Source: an uncultured Spartobacteria bacterium | GTDB taxonomy: Bacteria; Verrucomicrobiota; Verrucomicrobiia; Chthoniobacterales; Chthoniobacteraceae | Direction of reading: 5' to 3' | Length of the DNA: 64,000 nucleotides | NCBI GenBank assembly: GCA_903882875.1 | Contig: CAIRYQ010000079.1 | Coordinates: 1 to 64,000, forward strand | Part shown: positions 38,739-47,029 of the stretch, one piece after another | Layout: each line of letters begins with the position of its first letter | Numbering within the stretch: position 1 is the stretch's first letter | Position numbers and translations under genes: made by a program | The notes under the pieces: model-generated | Database searches by the model: none | What the model was told of the DNA's origin: nothing | What the model saw: the letters and a program-made list of their open reading frames with translations, nothing else

Positions 38739-40972
38739 GCATCAGTTGGATGCCCGTACTGCCGCTGTGGGCCATTGCGGCCATCGTGCTCGCGCTGCTC
38801 GCGCTGCTGCTTTTTGGCTCGCTCGTGCTCGCAAAAAAACGGCTGCCTGCGCGCTGGATTGCGACGCTCGGCACGCTGCGCTTGGCTATCGTGCTCGTGT
38901 TTGCGATTTGCATGTTGCAGCCGGTCGTTTCGTTCCGCCGCACCGTGCAGGAAGAACCGCCGGTCCTTGTGCTGCTCGACGTTTCAAAGAGCATGGGCCT
39001 GAAGGACGCCGCCACCTCTGCGGATCGCCTGCACGACGCGGTGCAGTGGCTCGAAAAGAGCGGCCTGAAAAGCGCGCTCGCCGCGCGGAGCAATGTGCAT
39101 TGGTTCGCATTCGACGGGCACGCGCGCGCGGTGAATGCCGGCGATGTGGCGTCGCTCTCCGCGAATGGCGCGACCACGCGGTATGCGGAAAGTCTCACCG
39201 ATGCGTGGGAGCACTGCCGCCAGCAGCGCAGCGAGGGCGCACCGATCGTCCCCGGCGGACGCGCGCTGCTCGTGAGCGACGGACATGACGCCGGCACTCG
39301 CGACATCGCGGAGGTCGCGCGTGACATCGCGCTCACCGTGGACACGCTCTCGCCCGCGAGCACCCCGCCGGGAGCCGAACCGGCGCACGCGGACATCGTG
39401 CATGTGCAGGCGCCGCGGCGCGTGCTGCTCGGCGCGGAATCACGTTTCGCCGTCGCGCTGCGGCAGGAAGGACTCGCGGGGAAGCCGCTCACGCTGGAAT
39501 TGAAGGAAGGCGAGAAGCTCGTCGCGACGCAGCCGTTTTCTTTCGCCGCCGGAGAGCAGGAAAAGACGGTGGCCGTCTCATTCCGCCCCGAGGAGGCTGG
39601 GCTGAAGGAATACACCGTCGGCGTGGCGGACGGCGGAAAGTCGGAGGCGCGGAATTTCAGCGTGCAGGTCGTCGGCGCGAAGAACGAGGTGCTCTTTCTC
39701 GAGGACAACTGGCGCTGGGAATTCAAATTCCTGCGCCGGATTTTCGAGGACGATCCGAACTTCACACTCACCGCATTTCTGTCGCGCGGGCAGAACGCCT
39801 TTGTGCAGTTCGGCGAACCCGACCGCCGCACGCAGGTCGCGGGCTTTCCGCAGACGCGCGCGGAACTCGCGGGCTTCGACACGTTCGTGCTCGGCAGCGC
39901 CGACCCGCGCCGCTGGCCGCGCGGGTTTGCGGGCGCGCTCCAGCAGTTGGTCGAGGAGGATGGAAAATCGCTCGTCGTCCTCGCCGGGCCGAACCTGCGC
40001 GAGATGATGCAGCATCCCGCGCTTGCGGAACTGCTCCCCGTCGAGCTGTCGCCCGAATCCGCGATGCCCGTGGCCGGCCCGGTCGCCGTGCGCGTGACAC
40101 CCGAGGGGCTCGCGTCGCCATTCTTCGCCGCGCAGGGAAATGCGCCCGCCGCGCTGTGGGCCGGGTTGCCGCCGATGGATCAGGTCTATCCCGCGGTGCG
40201 CAAGAAGCCCGCGGCCACCGCGCTCGTCGAGGCGGAGAAGCTCACGAATTCATTCGGCCATCTCATCGTCATGGCCGAGCACACCGTGGGGCGCGGGCGC
40301 GTGCTGTTCATCGGCACCGACACGCTTTGGAAATGGCAGATGCTCGCGGGCAACACCGAGGGGCCGACGCCCTACCAGGTCTTCTGGCAGCAGGCCCTGC
40401 GTGCGCTCGCGCCGATCCGCCAGAGCGCGGGAAATGTGGGTCTTTTCCTCGAACCCGACCGCAGCCGCCACGAGATCGGCGAGAGCGTCGTGCTGCGCGC
40501 CGAGGTGCAGTCCGAGCGCCCGCTTGCAAAGCCGCGCTTGCAGGCGCAGGTCACGCTGCCCGACGGCAAACAGCTCCCGCTCGAATTTTCGCCGGACGCG
40601 AGCGCACCGGGGATTTTCACCGCGCGCTTCGAGGCCGCGATGCCCGGCCAGCACAAGGTCGCCGCCAGTGTGATTGCCGACGACAAGTCCGCCGCCGACG
40701 TGCTCATCGCCTTCGACATCGGAGAAAACACCACGGAACTTTCCGCGCACGGCATCAACGAGGCGAACCTCGACCGCATCGCGCGCGACACCGGCGGGCA
40801 CCGCATTGACCGCGCCGATCCCGCGACTTGGAAGGCGCTCGCGACGCCCGAAAAAGTCCCCGTCACGCGCACCGAGACCGTGGACCTCTGGAATCGCTTC
40901 GCCCTCATCGTCGTGCTCGTCATCCTGCTCGGTGCAGACTGGCTCCTGCGCCTGCTGCGGGGCTTCGCGTAG
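38735..40972 (+). CDS. VWA / glutamine-amidotransferase-like membrane protein
   Basis: A protein of 745 residues; ATG 38735 overlaps the preceding stop (ATGA), so the pair is translationally coupled. It has two N-terminal spans (IAAIVLALLALLLFGSLVLA and LAIVLVFAICML), a VWA-like start (VLLDVSKSMGL), a GATase1-like middle (LFLEDNWRWEFKFLRRIFEDD ... FDTFVLGSADPRRWP) and a C-terminal span (FALIVVLVILLGADWLL). The architecture is common beside BatA genes. It ends in TAG. The function is unknown, probably envelope stress or assembly. Confidence 0.85.
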   Translation: MSISWMPVLPLWAIAAIVLALLALLLFGSLVLAKKRLPARWIATLGTLRLAIVLVFAICMLQPVVSFRRTVQEEPPVLVLLDVSKSMGLKDAATSADRLHDAVQWLEKSGLKSALAARSNVHWFAFDGHARAVNAGDVASLSANGATTRYAESLTDAWEHCRQQRSEGAPIVPGGRALLVSDGHDAGTRDIAEVARDIALTVDTLSPASTPPGAEPAHADIVHVQAPRRVLLGAESRFAVALRQEGLAGKPLTLELKEGEKLVATQPFSFAAGEQEKTVAVSFRPEEAGLKEYTVGVADGGKSEARNFSVQVVGAKNEVLFLEDNWRWEFKFLRRIFEDDPNFTLTAFLSRGQNAFVQFGEPDRRTQVAGFPQTRAELAGFDTFVLGSADPRRWPRGFAGALQQLVEEDGKSLVVLAGPNLREMMQHPALAELLPVELSPESAMPVAGPVAVRVTPEGLASPFFAAQGNAPAALWAGLPPMDQVYPAVRKKPAATALVEAEKLTNSFGHLIVMAEHTVGRGRVLFIGTDTLWKWQMLAGNTEGPTPYQVFWQQALRALAPIRQSAGNVGLFLEPDRSRHEIGESVVLRAEVQSERPLAKPRLQAQVTLPDGKQLPLEFSPDASAPGIFTARFEAAMPGQHKVAASVIADDKSAADVLIAFDIGENTTELSAHGINEANLDRIARDTGGHRIDRADPATWKALATPEKVPVTRTETVDLWNRFALIVVLVILLGADWLLRLLRGFA

Positions 40973-41583
40973 CCGGAGATTCATCACTGAGACCTGCGCT
41001 GGCATCACCTTCATCGGCGAACCCTGTCCGACGCCCGTGCTCTGGAAAACTGGATTCGCGTCCGGCGGGAAGAAGCCATCCCGCACCCGATACACCGCTT
41101 CCATGCCCAGCCTCTCGCCGATGAAAAGGATCTGGCAAGTCCGGGTGTTCTTCCGGGCCTTGCGATAGGCTCGTCACGTTCATCAAGCGGATGACTTGCT
41201 GGCCGCTTAACTCGTCCGTCTGACGGATGGGGAGATTTCCGAATAGGCCTCGGGCTGCTCATCGGCATCAAAGAGACGGTTCAAACACTGTTCGTTGTCG
41301 GACATCGCGCCGGCGAGCCTCTGGTCGCCGTACGACTGAGCAAAGTCCTGGCTGCAGGACGCAGCCAGAAAGATTACCCGCAGGTGCCTGCACGGTCAGT
41401 GAGCCGCCGAGGCCCTGCGGGTTTCTAACTTTTTGCGCGGCGCGGTGAAAGGCGACCGCGGGAGGATGACCGCTGAATGAAAAACTGCGCCGGGCGATTC
41501 ACTGGCCAAAAGCCTTGACGCCTCTCGCGTGCGGCGGCTTCACTCCGCGCCGCAATTCCCCAGCAGCGTCCGCCTTTTCCCAC
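40973..41583. other. Gene-poor gap with hairpins and degraded ORF traces
   Basis: 611 bases without an intact gene. The minus strand holds short ORF pieces in different frames (SDNEQCLNRLFDADEQPEAY, then GQQVIRLMNVTSLSQGPEEH) that could be one gene broken by frameshifts. I cannot name the family. Two perfect stems are present: CTGGCTGC/GCAGCCAG at 41348-41368 (loop AGGAC) and ACCCGCAG/CTGCGGGT at 41376-41422. Confidence 0.45.
41348..41422. other. Two adjacent stem-loops upstream of the oxidoreductase gene
   Basis: An 8-bp perfect stem (CTGGCTGC/GCAGCCAG) with a 5-base loop is followed 7 bases later by an 8-bp stem ACCCGCAG/CTGCGGGT enclosing 31 bases. They lie 160-235 bases before the Gfo/Idh start. 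They could be a structured leader or a decayed element. Confidence 0.4.
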
Positions 41584-42714
41584 ATGTCCAAAAAAGATCG
41601 CATCAACGTCGCCATCGTCGGCCTCGGCTTCGGAGCCGAGTTCATCCCGCTCTACCAGCGGCATCCGAATGCGTGCATGTATGCCATTTGCCAGCGCGAT
41701 CCGAAGAAGCTGAACGCGGTGGGCGATGCGTTCGACATCGCGGTGCGCTACACGGATTTCAAGGAGCTGCTGAAGGACCCGAAGGTGGATGCGGTGCATA
41801 TCAATTCGCCGATCCCGGACCACGGCTGGATGAGCGTCGCGGCGCTGAAGGCGGGCAAGCACGTGAGCTGCACGGTGCCGATGGCGACGAGCATCGCGGA
41901 CTGCAAGAAGATCGTGGACCTCGTGAAGCAGACCGGCCTGAAATACACGATGGCCGAGACGGTGGTGTACGCGCGCGAGTATCTTTTCATGAAGGAACTG
42001 CTCGACAGCGGGAAGCTCGGGAAGCTGCAGTTCGTGCAGGCGAGCCATCAGCAGGACATGGACGGCTGGCCGAACTACTGGCCCGGCCTCCCGCCGATGT
42101 GGTACGCGACGCATTGCGTCGGCCCCGTCTCCGCGCTCGTCGGCGCGCCGGCGGAATATGTGTCGTGCTTCGGCAGCGGGACGATCCGCAAGGAACTTGT
42201 GAAGAACTACGGTTCGCCGTTTGCCGTCGAGACGGCGCACATCAAATACAAGGGCACCGACGTGAGCGCGCGGATCATCCGCAGCCTGTTCGACACGGCG
42301 CGGCAGTATCGCGAGAGCATTGACGTTTACGGCAGCAAGGCGTCCGTCGAGTGGCCGCTCATCGAGCACCAGCCGCTCGTGCTGCACACGGCGAAGCTCC
42401 CCGAGCCGAAAATCCCGACGCTCATCAAGACGCCCGACTTTGCCAAGCGTCTGCCGAAGCCGCTCCAGCCTTTCACCACCGGCGGCGTGTACGGCGGCAA
42501 GGGCAAGAAGGGTCACCGCTCCTTCACGCAGGGCGCTGGACACGGCGGCTCGCATCCGCACCTCGCGAATGAATTCGTCAACGCCATCGTCGAGAACCGC
42601 GACCCGTTCCCGAATGCGAAGCAGTCCGCCAACTGGACCAGCGTCGGCCTCTGCGCCCACGAGAGCGCGCTAAAGGGCGGTGCGATCGTGAAGCTCCCGA
42701 AGTGGACGCTCTGA
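41584..42714 (+). CDS. Gfo/Idh/MocA-family oxidoreductase
   Basis: A protein of 376 residues from ATG 41584; the longer frame starting at 41515 adds 23 residues with no support. The NAD-binding Rossmann start VAIVGLGFGAEFIPL (GxGxxG-like) and the DAVHINSPIPDH and KAGKHVSCTVPMA (the catalytic EKP region has T-V-P here) follow the family pattern, then the C-terminal beta-sheet domain. The usual Lys of the EKP motif is not at the expected place (TVPMA), so activity may be altered. It is 45 bases before the MFS gene on the same strand, suggesting uptake plus modification of a sugar-like compound. Confidence 0.88.
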   Translation: MSKKDRINVAIVGLGFGAEFIPLYQRHPNACMYAICQRDPKKLNAVGDAFDIAVRYTDFKELLKDPKVDAVHINSPIPDHGWMSVAALKAGKHVSCTVPMATSIADCKKIVDLVKQTGLKYTMAETVVYAREYLFMKELLDSGKLGKLQFVQASHQQDMDGWPNYWPGLPPMWYATHCVGPVSALVGAPAEYVSCFGSGTIRKELVKNYGSPFAVETAHIKYKGTDVSARIIRSLFDTARQYRESIDVYGSKASVEWPLIEHQPLVLHTAKLPEPKIPTLIKTPDFAKRLPKPLQPFTTGGVYGGKGKKGHRSFTQGAGHGGSHPHLANEFVNAIVENRDPFPNAKQSANWTSVGLCAHESALKGGAIVKLPKWTL

Positions 42715-42759
42715 TTTTCCTGACTCTAAATCCCCACCCACCAACCCAACACCATCCAC

Positions 42760-44406
42760 ATGTCAGCATCATCTGAAGGTATCGCACCAAACGCCAAACG
42801 GCTCCTGTTCGCAGGATTCATGGCCATCCTCGCAGCCGGCGTCGGCTTCGCACTGCGCAACGGTCTCACCGGAGAGTGGAAAACGCTCTTTGGTTTTACA
42901 GACGGCCAAGTCGGTCTCATCGGCGGCGCAGGTTTTTCCGGCTTCTGCTTTGGTATCATTTTGGGCGGCATCGTGGTGGACAAAATTGGCTACGGAAAAC
43001 TCGTGACAGCCGCATTCGCACTCCATGTGCTCTCTGCCATCGTTACGCTGTCCCCTGCTCCCAATGTGAGTCAGGCGACTGCCTTCAACTTGCTCTTCTG
43101 CGGCTCGTTTATCTTCGCGCTGGCAAACGGCACTCTCGAAGCTGTCGCCAATCCGCTGATTGCGACCGCCTTCCCAAAGAACCGCACCCACTATCTGAAC
43201 ATCCTCCACGCGAGCTGGCCTGCTGGAATGATTCTCGGTGCGCTGATCACGCTTTTTCTGGGCGACGTTCTGCCATGGAAAGCAAAACTCGGGTTGTATC
43301 TCATTCCTACCGCGATTTACGGCTTCCTGTTCTTCGGGCAGAAGTTCCCCAAATCCGAGGCTTCATCCAAGGGCTTCTCCCTTGGCCAGATGATGAAAGA
43401 CGTCGGAATCATGGGTGCCAGCATCGTTGGTGTTTTGCTCTTCCTATTCTTCCGTGACTCGCTGGGCGGCATCCTCGGCGGCATCACGGGCAACGAATTC
43501 TTCAAGTCCCAGACATGGGTCATCATTTCCGCCGTCGTCGGCGCCGGCTTTGTGGCTTGGGTGGCATTGATCACCAGGTTTGCGTTCGGCCACTGGATGA
43601 TTTTCATGCTGTTCATCGCCCACGCGATCATCGGTTCGCTGGAGCTTGGCACGGACTCGTGGATCGAAAACATCAACGGCAGCATCCTGACGGAGAAACA
43701 GGGCACGATTCTCTTCATCTTCGCGTCTTCGATGATGTTTACGCTGCGTTTCTGCAGCCACTGGATCGAGTCGAACCTCAAACTCTCCCCTGTCGCGATT
43801 CTGTTCACCTGCGCGGTGTTCGCAATCGTCGGCCTGCTCGCCTGCTCAGCAGTGACAACACTGACGGTCGCATTCGGCGCAGTGCTGCTCTACAGCATCG
43901 GGAAGACCTTCTTCTGGCCGACCATGCTTGCTGTCGTCGGTGATCGCTTCCCTCGCACCGGAGCGGTGGCGATGTCCATCATGGGAGGCATTGGCATGCT
44001 CTCCGTCGGGCAGATCGGCGGCCCCGGGCTCGGCTATGCCAAGGATCGCTTCGCTGCTGAACATCTGGAAGAGAAGGGCCAGAAGGCAATTCTCGAGGCA
44101 AACAAGGCAGAGAAGCCTTCAGGTCTCCTGGGCTTGTTCAAAGAAGTCTCGGCTCTCGACGGCGCCAAAATGCAGGCGGCAAGGGCACTGGCTGAAAAGG
44201 AAAAGCACGACAACACCCCGCCTGAAAAATCCGCGCTGACCGCCGATCAAAAAGCGATGGTCGAGGCAAATATCGCTGGCAGCCGCAAGACCCTCAGGGC
44301 CGATGCCGCCCTCCCGGTAGGAATGGCCGTCATCTACCTGTTGCTGCTTCTCTACTTCAAGTCACAGGGCGGATATCGTCCTCTGAAACTTGAAGAACAG
44401 CAGTAG
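42760..44406 (+). CDS. MFS transporter
   Basis: A protein of 548 residues with about twelve hydrophobic spans (FAGFMAILAAGVGFALRNGL, VGLIGGAGFSGFCFGIILGG, LVTAAFALHVLSAIVTL and so on). There is a large polar insert (~440-515; charged AEHLEEKGQKAILEANKAEK...) between late spans, followed by a final span VGMAVIYLLLLLYF. Substrate is unknown; context with the Gfo/Idh gene suggests a sugar or sugar derivative. Its base composition is somewhat less GC-rich than its neighbours. It ends before a strong terminator. Confidence 0.87.
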   Translation: MSASSEGIAPNAKRLLFAGFMAILAAGVGFALRNGLTGEWKTLFGFTDGQVGLIGGAGFSGFCFGIILGGIVVDKIGYGKLVTAAFALHVLSAIVTLSPAPNVSQATAFNLLFCGSFIFALANGTLEAVANPLIATAFPKNRTHYLNILHASWPAGMILGALITLFLGDVLPWKAKLGLYLIPTAIYGFLFFGQKFPKSEASSKGFSLGQMMKDVGIMGASIVGVLLFLFFRDSLGGILGGITGNEFFKSQTWVIISAVVGAGFVAWVALITRFAFGHWMIFMLFIAHAIIGSLELGTDSWIENINGSILTEKQGTILFIFASSMMFTLRFCSHWIESNLKLSPVAILFTCAVFAIVGLLACSAVTTLTVAFGAVLLYSIGKTFFWPTMLAVVGDRFPRTGAVAMSIMGGIGMLSVGQIGGPGLGYAKDRFAAEHLEEKGQKAILEANKAEKPSGLLGLFKEVSALDGAKMQAARALAEKEKHDNTPPEKSALTADQKAMVEANIAGSRKTLRADAALPVGMAVIYLLLLLYFKSQGGYRPLKLEEQQ

Positions 44407-44428
44407 CTCGTTCGGCATTCGAATCCAC

Positions 44429-44464
44429 AAACGGGGCCCGGCGCAAGCCGTGCCCCGTTTTGTT
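44429..44464 (+). terminator. Rho-independent terminator after the MFS gene
   Basis: AAACGGGGC (44429-44437) pairs perfectly with GCCCCGTTT (44452-44460), followed by TG and TTT. Confidence 0.9.
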
Positions 44465-44500
44465 TGCAGCCGACGACGGCAGGAGGCGGGCCGTTCTCCC

Positions 44501-44580
44501 GTAGCCGCGCCTGTGAAGGCGCGGGCACTCTTTGTGTTTCACGCCGGGAGATCAGCCCGCGCTTTCACAAGCTCGGCTAC
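44501..44580. repeat. Palindromic dispersed repeat (GTAGCCGCGC family), copy 2
   Basis: An 80-bp inverted repeat with ends GTAGCCGCGCCTGTGAAGGC and the near-complement GCTTTCACAAGCTCGGCTAC. The sequence between matches copy 1 at 13108-13188 over the left arm and loop start. Copies in non-coding gaps 31 kb apart show a dispersed REP- or MITE-like family. Confidence 0.85.
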
Positions 44581-44653
44581 CGTATCTTCTCTCCGCATCC
44601 GCCCCGAGGTGGCGGCCGGCAATCCCAGTCGGCTCTTTCCACGAAAACAAAAA

Positions 44654-44686
44654 GCCCCGGCCGCTTTCGCAGCCGGGGCCTTTTTT
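44654..44686 (-). terminator. Terminator of the rplU-rpmA operon
   Basis: GCCCCGGC (44654-44661) pairs with GCCGGGGC (44672-44679). On the minus strand it is followed by a run of T (complement of AAAAA before 44654); on the plus strand it is also followed by T, so it is bidirectional. It lies 18-50 bases after the rpmA stop. Confidence 0.9.
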
Positions 44687-44703
44687 GAAAATCGGACGCA
44701 GGA

Positions 44704-44961
44704 TTAGTTCGCCAAAGCGACGGGGTCCACGTTGATGCGGCGGCCGCCCTTGTCGAAGCGCACCTTGCCGTCCACGAGCGCCCAGATCGTGTAGTCGCGG
44801 CCGAGGCCGACGTTCTTGCCGGGCTGGAACTTAGTCCCGCGCTGGCGCACGATGATGTTGCCGGCGACGACGACCTCGCTGCCGAATTTTTTCACGCCGA
44901 GCCGCTTGCTGTCGCTGTCGCGACCGTTCTTGACGCTTCCCTGACCTTTCTTGTGTGCCAT
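44704..44961 (-). CDS. rpmA: 50S ribosomal protein L27
   Basis: 85 residues: [20 protein letters not shown] then [20 protein letters not shown] and [20 protein letters not shown]. It is a standard L27 of the large subunit, whose N-terminus reaches the peptidyl transferase centre. It directly follows rplU on the minus strand, the usual arrangement. Confidence 0.97.
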   Translation of the reverse strand: MAHKKGQGSVKNGRDSDSKRLGVKKFGSEVVVAGNIIVRQRGTKFQPGKNVGLGRDYTIWALVDGKVRFDKGGRRINVDPVALAN

Positions 44962-45006
44962 AAAATCTGAGTGGTTGAGTGTGGTGTTAAGAAATTAACA
45001 GGCGGT

Positions 45007-45318
45007 CTAGCCGTTGATGCCCGTGACCTTCACCTTCGTGAGGCGCTGGCGGTGGCCGACCGTGCGGTGGTAGCCCTTGCGGCGCTTGTAGCGGTAGGCG
45101 AGCAGTTTTTCGCCCTTCTCCTGCGCGAGGATTTCGCCGGTCACGGAGACACCCTTCGTGTCGCCGCCGACCTTGATGTTCGCACCCTCGCCGGTGAGGA
45201 GCACCTCGTTGAAAGTGACGGAAGCTCCGACTTCACCGTCGAGTTTTTCGATGGTGAGCGTATCGCCTTTGGCGACCCGGTATTGTTTACCACCGGTTTT
45301 GATGACTGCGTAGGACAT
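45007..45318 (-). CDS. rplU: 50S ribosomal protein L21
   Basis: 103 residues from ATG 45318 (MSYAVIKTGGKQYRVAKGD); an upstream in-frame extension to 45357 is not conserved in the family. The closing block YRYKRRKGYHRTVGHRQRLT binds 23S rRNA. Upstream of rpmA with a 45-base gap, as in most bacteria. Confidence 0.97.
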   Translation of the reverse strand: MSYAVIKTGGKQYRVAKGDTLTIEKLDGEVGASVTFNEVLLTGEGANIKVGGDTKGVSVTGEILAQEKGEKLLAYRYKRRKGYHRTVGHRQRLTKVKVTGING

Positions 45319-45476
45319 GGCGTTGTTTTCTTGGAAAATGGGCGCGGAAACTGGCACCGACGCCGCACGCTGGCAAGGGATAAAATCAACGGCGACGCAT
45401 TCTTTTTCATCGGCGGAATTCGCGCCCGCCGTCTCGCCGCTTGCGCTCCCTCCTCGGGAGGTTCAGCTTTTCCACC

Positions 45477-46499
45477 ATGAACACTCCCTCCCTCCCCTGC
45501 CCCGATTGCGAAACGCCGCGCATCATCGTCGTCCACGAACCGCTCCCGCAGATCGAGCGGCGCGCTTTTTTGAAAAAGACCGTCGGCGCCCTCGCGGCGA
45601 CCGCCATAGCGCCGTTCGCCCATGCGGCGAAGGGCGGGAAGAGCGAGACGCTCGTGCAGCAGTTTGCCAAGACGCTCACCACGGAGCAGCGCGCGAAGGT
45701 CTGGTTCCCGTTCGACGACCGCAAGCGCACGCTCGTGGACAACAACTGGCACATCGTGGACGAGAAAGTCGGCGCGTTTTTCACGAAGGATCAGCAGGCG
45801 ATGATCCGCGAGATTTTCCTCGGCCTGCACTCGCCGGAGTATGCGGAGAAAGTGATGCAGCAAGTCGCACACGACAGCGGCAAGGCGGGCTTCGAGGATT
45901 CGTCCGTCGCGCTTTTCGGCGAACCGGAGTCGGGCAAGTTCGAGTTCGTGCTCACGGGCCGCCACTGCACGCGGCGCTGCGACGGCGACAGCGTCGAGGG
46001 CGCGGCATTCGGCGGGCCGATTTTTTACGGCCACGCGGCGAAGGGCTTCAACGAACCCGCGGATCACGAGGGCAACGTCTATTGGTATCAGGCCAAGCGC
46101 GCGAACGCCGTCTTCCAGATGCTCGACGGCAAACAGCGTGAAAAGGCACTGCTCCCGCGCGGCCGCGAAGAGACCGGCAACGACACCGTGAAGCTCCAGG
46201 GCAAGAACGCAAACATCGAAGGCCTCGCCGTCGCCGACATGACGAAGGACCAGCGCGAAGGCGTGCGCAGCGTGATGCGCGATCTCCTCGCGCCGTTCCG
46301 CAAGGAGGACACGGACGAAGCGATGAAATTCGTCGAGGCCGCCGGATTTGAAAACATCCACATGGCATTCTACAAGGCCGGCGACATCGGCAACGACGGT
46401 GTGTGGGACGTGTGGCAGCTCGAAGGGCCGAACATGGTCTGGTATTTCCGCGGCTCCCCGCACGTCCACGTGTGGGTGAACATCGCGGCGAGCGCGTAG
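45477..46499 (+). CDS. Tat-exported DUF3500 protein
   Basis: A protein of 340 residues from ATG 45477. A short Cys-containing start (MNTPSLPCPDCETPRI) is followed by a twin-arginine signal (ERRAFLKKTVGALAATAIAP). DUF3500-type features: VWFPFDDRKRTLVDNNWHIV, VALFGEPESGKFEFVLTGRHCTRR, GGPIFYGHAAKGFNEP and the final NMVWYFRGSPHVHVWVNI. The function of this family is not established; His-rich motifs suggest metal. It lies divergent from rplU and just upstream of array 2. It ends in TAG. Confidence 0.82.
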   Translation: MNTPSLPCPDCETPRIIVVHEPLPQIERRAFLKKTVGALAATAIAPFAHAAKGGKSETLVQQFAKTLTTEQRAKVWFPFDDRKRTLVDNNWHIVDEKVGAFFTKDQQAMIREIFLGLHSPEYAEKVMQQVAHDSGKAGFEDSSVALFGEPESGKFEFVLTGRHCTRRCDGDSVEGAAFGGPIFYGHAAKGFNEPADHEGNVYWYQAKRANAVFQMLDGKQREKALLPRGREETGNDTVKLQGKNANIEGLAVADMTKDQREGVRSVMRDLLAPFRKEDTDEAMKFVEAAGFENIHMAFYKAGDIGNDGVWDVWQLEGPNMVWYFRGSPHVHVWVNIAASA

Positions 46500-46553
46500 C
46501 ACCACAGTTTCAACAAAGCGGCTCTCGTGCGCATCTGCGCACGCAAGGGGGGA

Positions 46554-46994
46554 TTGCCTTCCTGGAATCCCGGCGTTCCTGCTCACTTGCGCGAGCTCCC
46601 TTCTCGAAGTCCGCGCATCCGTGCGGCGTCCAATTTCATCTATTCCAAAGCCCGCTGCACGCCTCCCGGAATGCGGCGCCTTCCTCCGAAGCGCCAAAGC
46701 ATCCATGCGCGGGCTCAAAGTATCCATGCTTTGCCTCGGCGCATCCATGCGGCGGGAAAAAGTAGGCCTTCCACAGCCTTCCGCATGCCTCCACAAGCTC
46801 CGCGCAGGCCTGCGCAGCCCTAATGAAGCCCTCCGCAAGCTCGTGGAAGGCCTCCGCAAAGGCCGCGCATTCCTTCCACGACTCGCCGCATGGATGCTTT
46901 GATCCCGCGCATGGATACTTGGAGCGCTCGGAGGGATGCGGCGAGCTTCGGAAGGAATGCGCCGGCTCTCCGCAGCCCTGAAAAACGGCTTCTC
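46554..46994. repeat. Degenerate 21-bp phased array 2 (21 units) with inverted halves
   Basis: Units start every 21 bases from 46554 to 46974 with no phase break over 14 consecutive rows (46701-46974), all beginning with A and having T at position 6 and nearly all C at position 8 (pattern A-K-S-S-M-T-B-C). The middle of each unit is variable. The 33-base stretch around 46698-46730 matches the reverse complement of about 46888-46921 at about 30 of 33 positions (core GCATCCATGCGCGGG), so the two halves can form one long hairpin. Short ORFs across it are broken by stops and I do not call them genes. Confidence 0.85.
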
Positions 46995-47029
46995 TCTCGA
47001 AAACGGCCCCGTTTCCCGGCTTCCGTCAC
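46980..47029 (-). other. Conserved leader of repeat array 2
   Basis: On the minus strand this reads GTGACGGAAG, then GGGAAACGGGGCCGT and GAAGCCGTTTTTC, running into array 2. The same blocks occur in the same order beside array 1 (241-300). GTGACGGAA overlaps the end of bioD: the TGA of GTGACG is the bioD stop. Confidence 0.6.

Larger units (their letters stand above)
44407..44703. other. Intergenic region with two terminators and one palindromic repeat
   Basis: The 297 bases between the MFS gene and rpmA hold the MFS terminator (44429-44464), the 80-bp dispersed palindrome (44501-44580) and the rplU-rpmA terminator (44654-44686). No gene is seen. Confidence 0.7.

Noticed and set aside
46621-47029. 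Short heptad ORFs over array 2 on both strands
   Set aside because: They are broken by stops inside the array; openness reflects the 21-base period, not coding.
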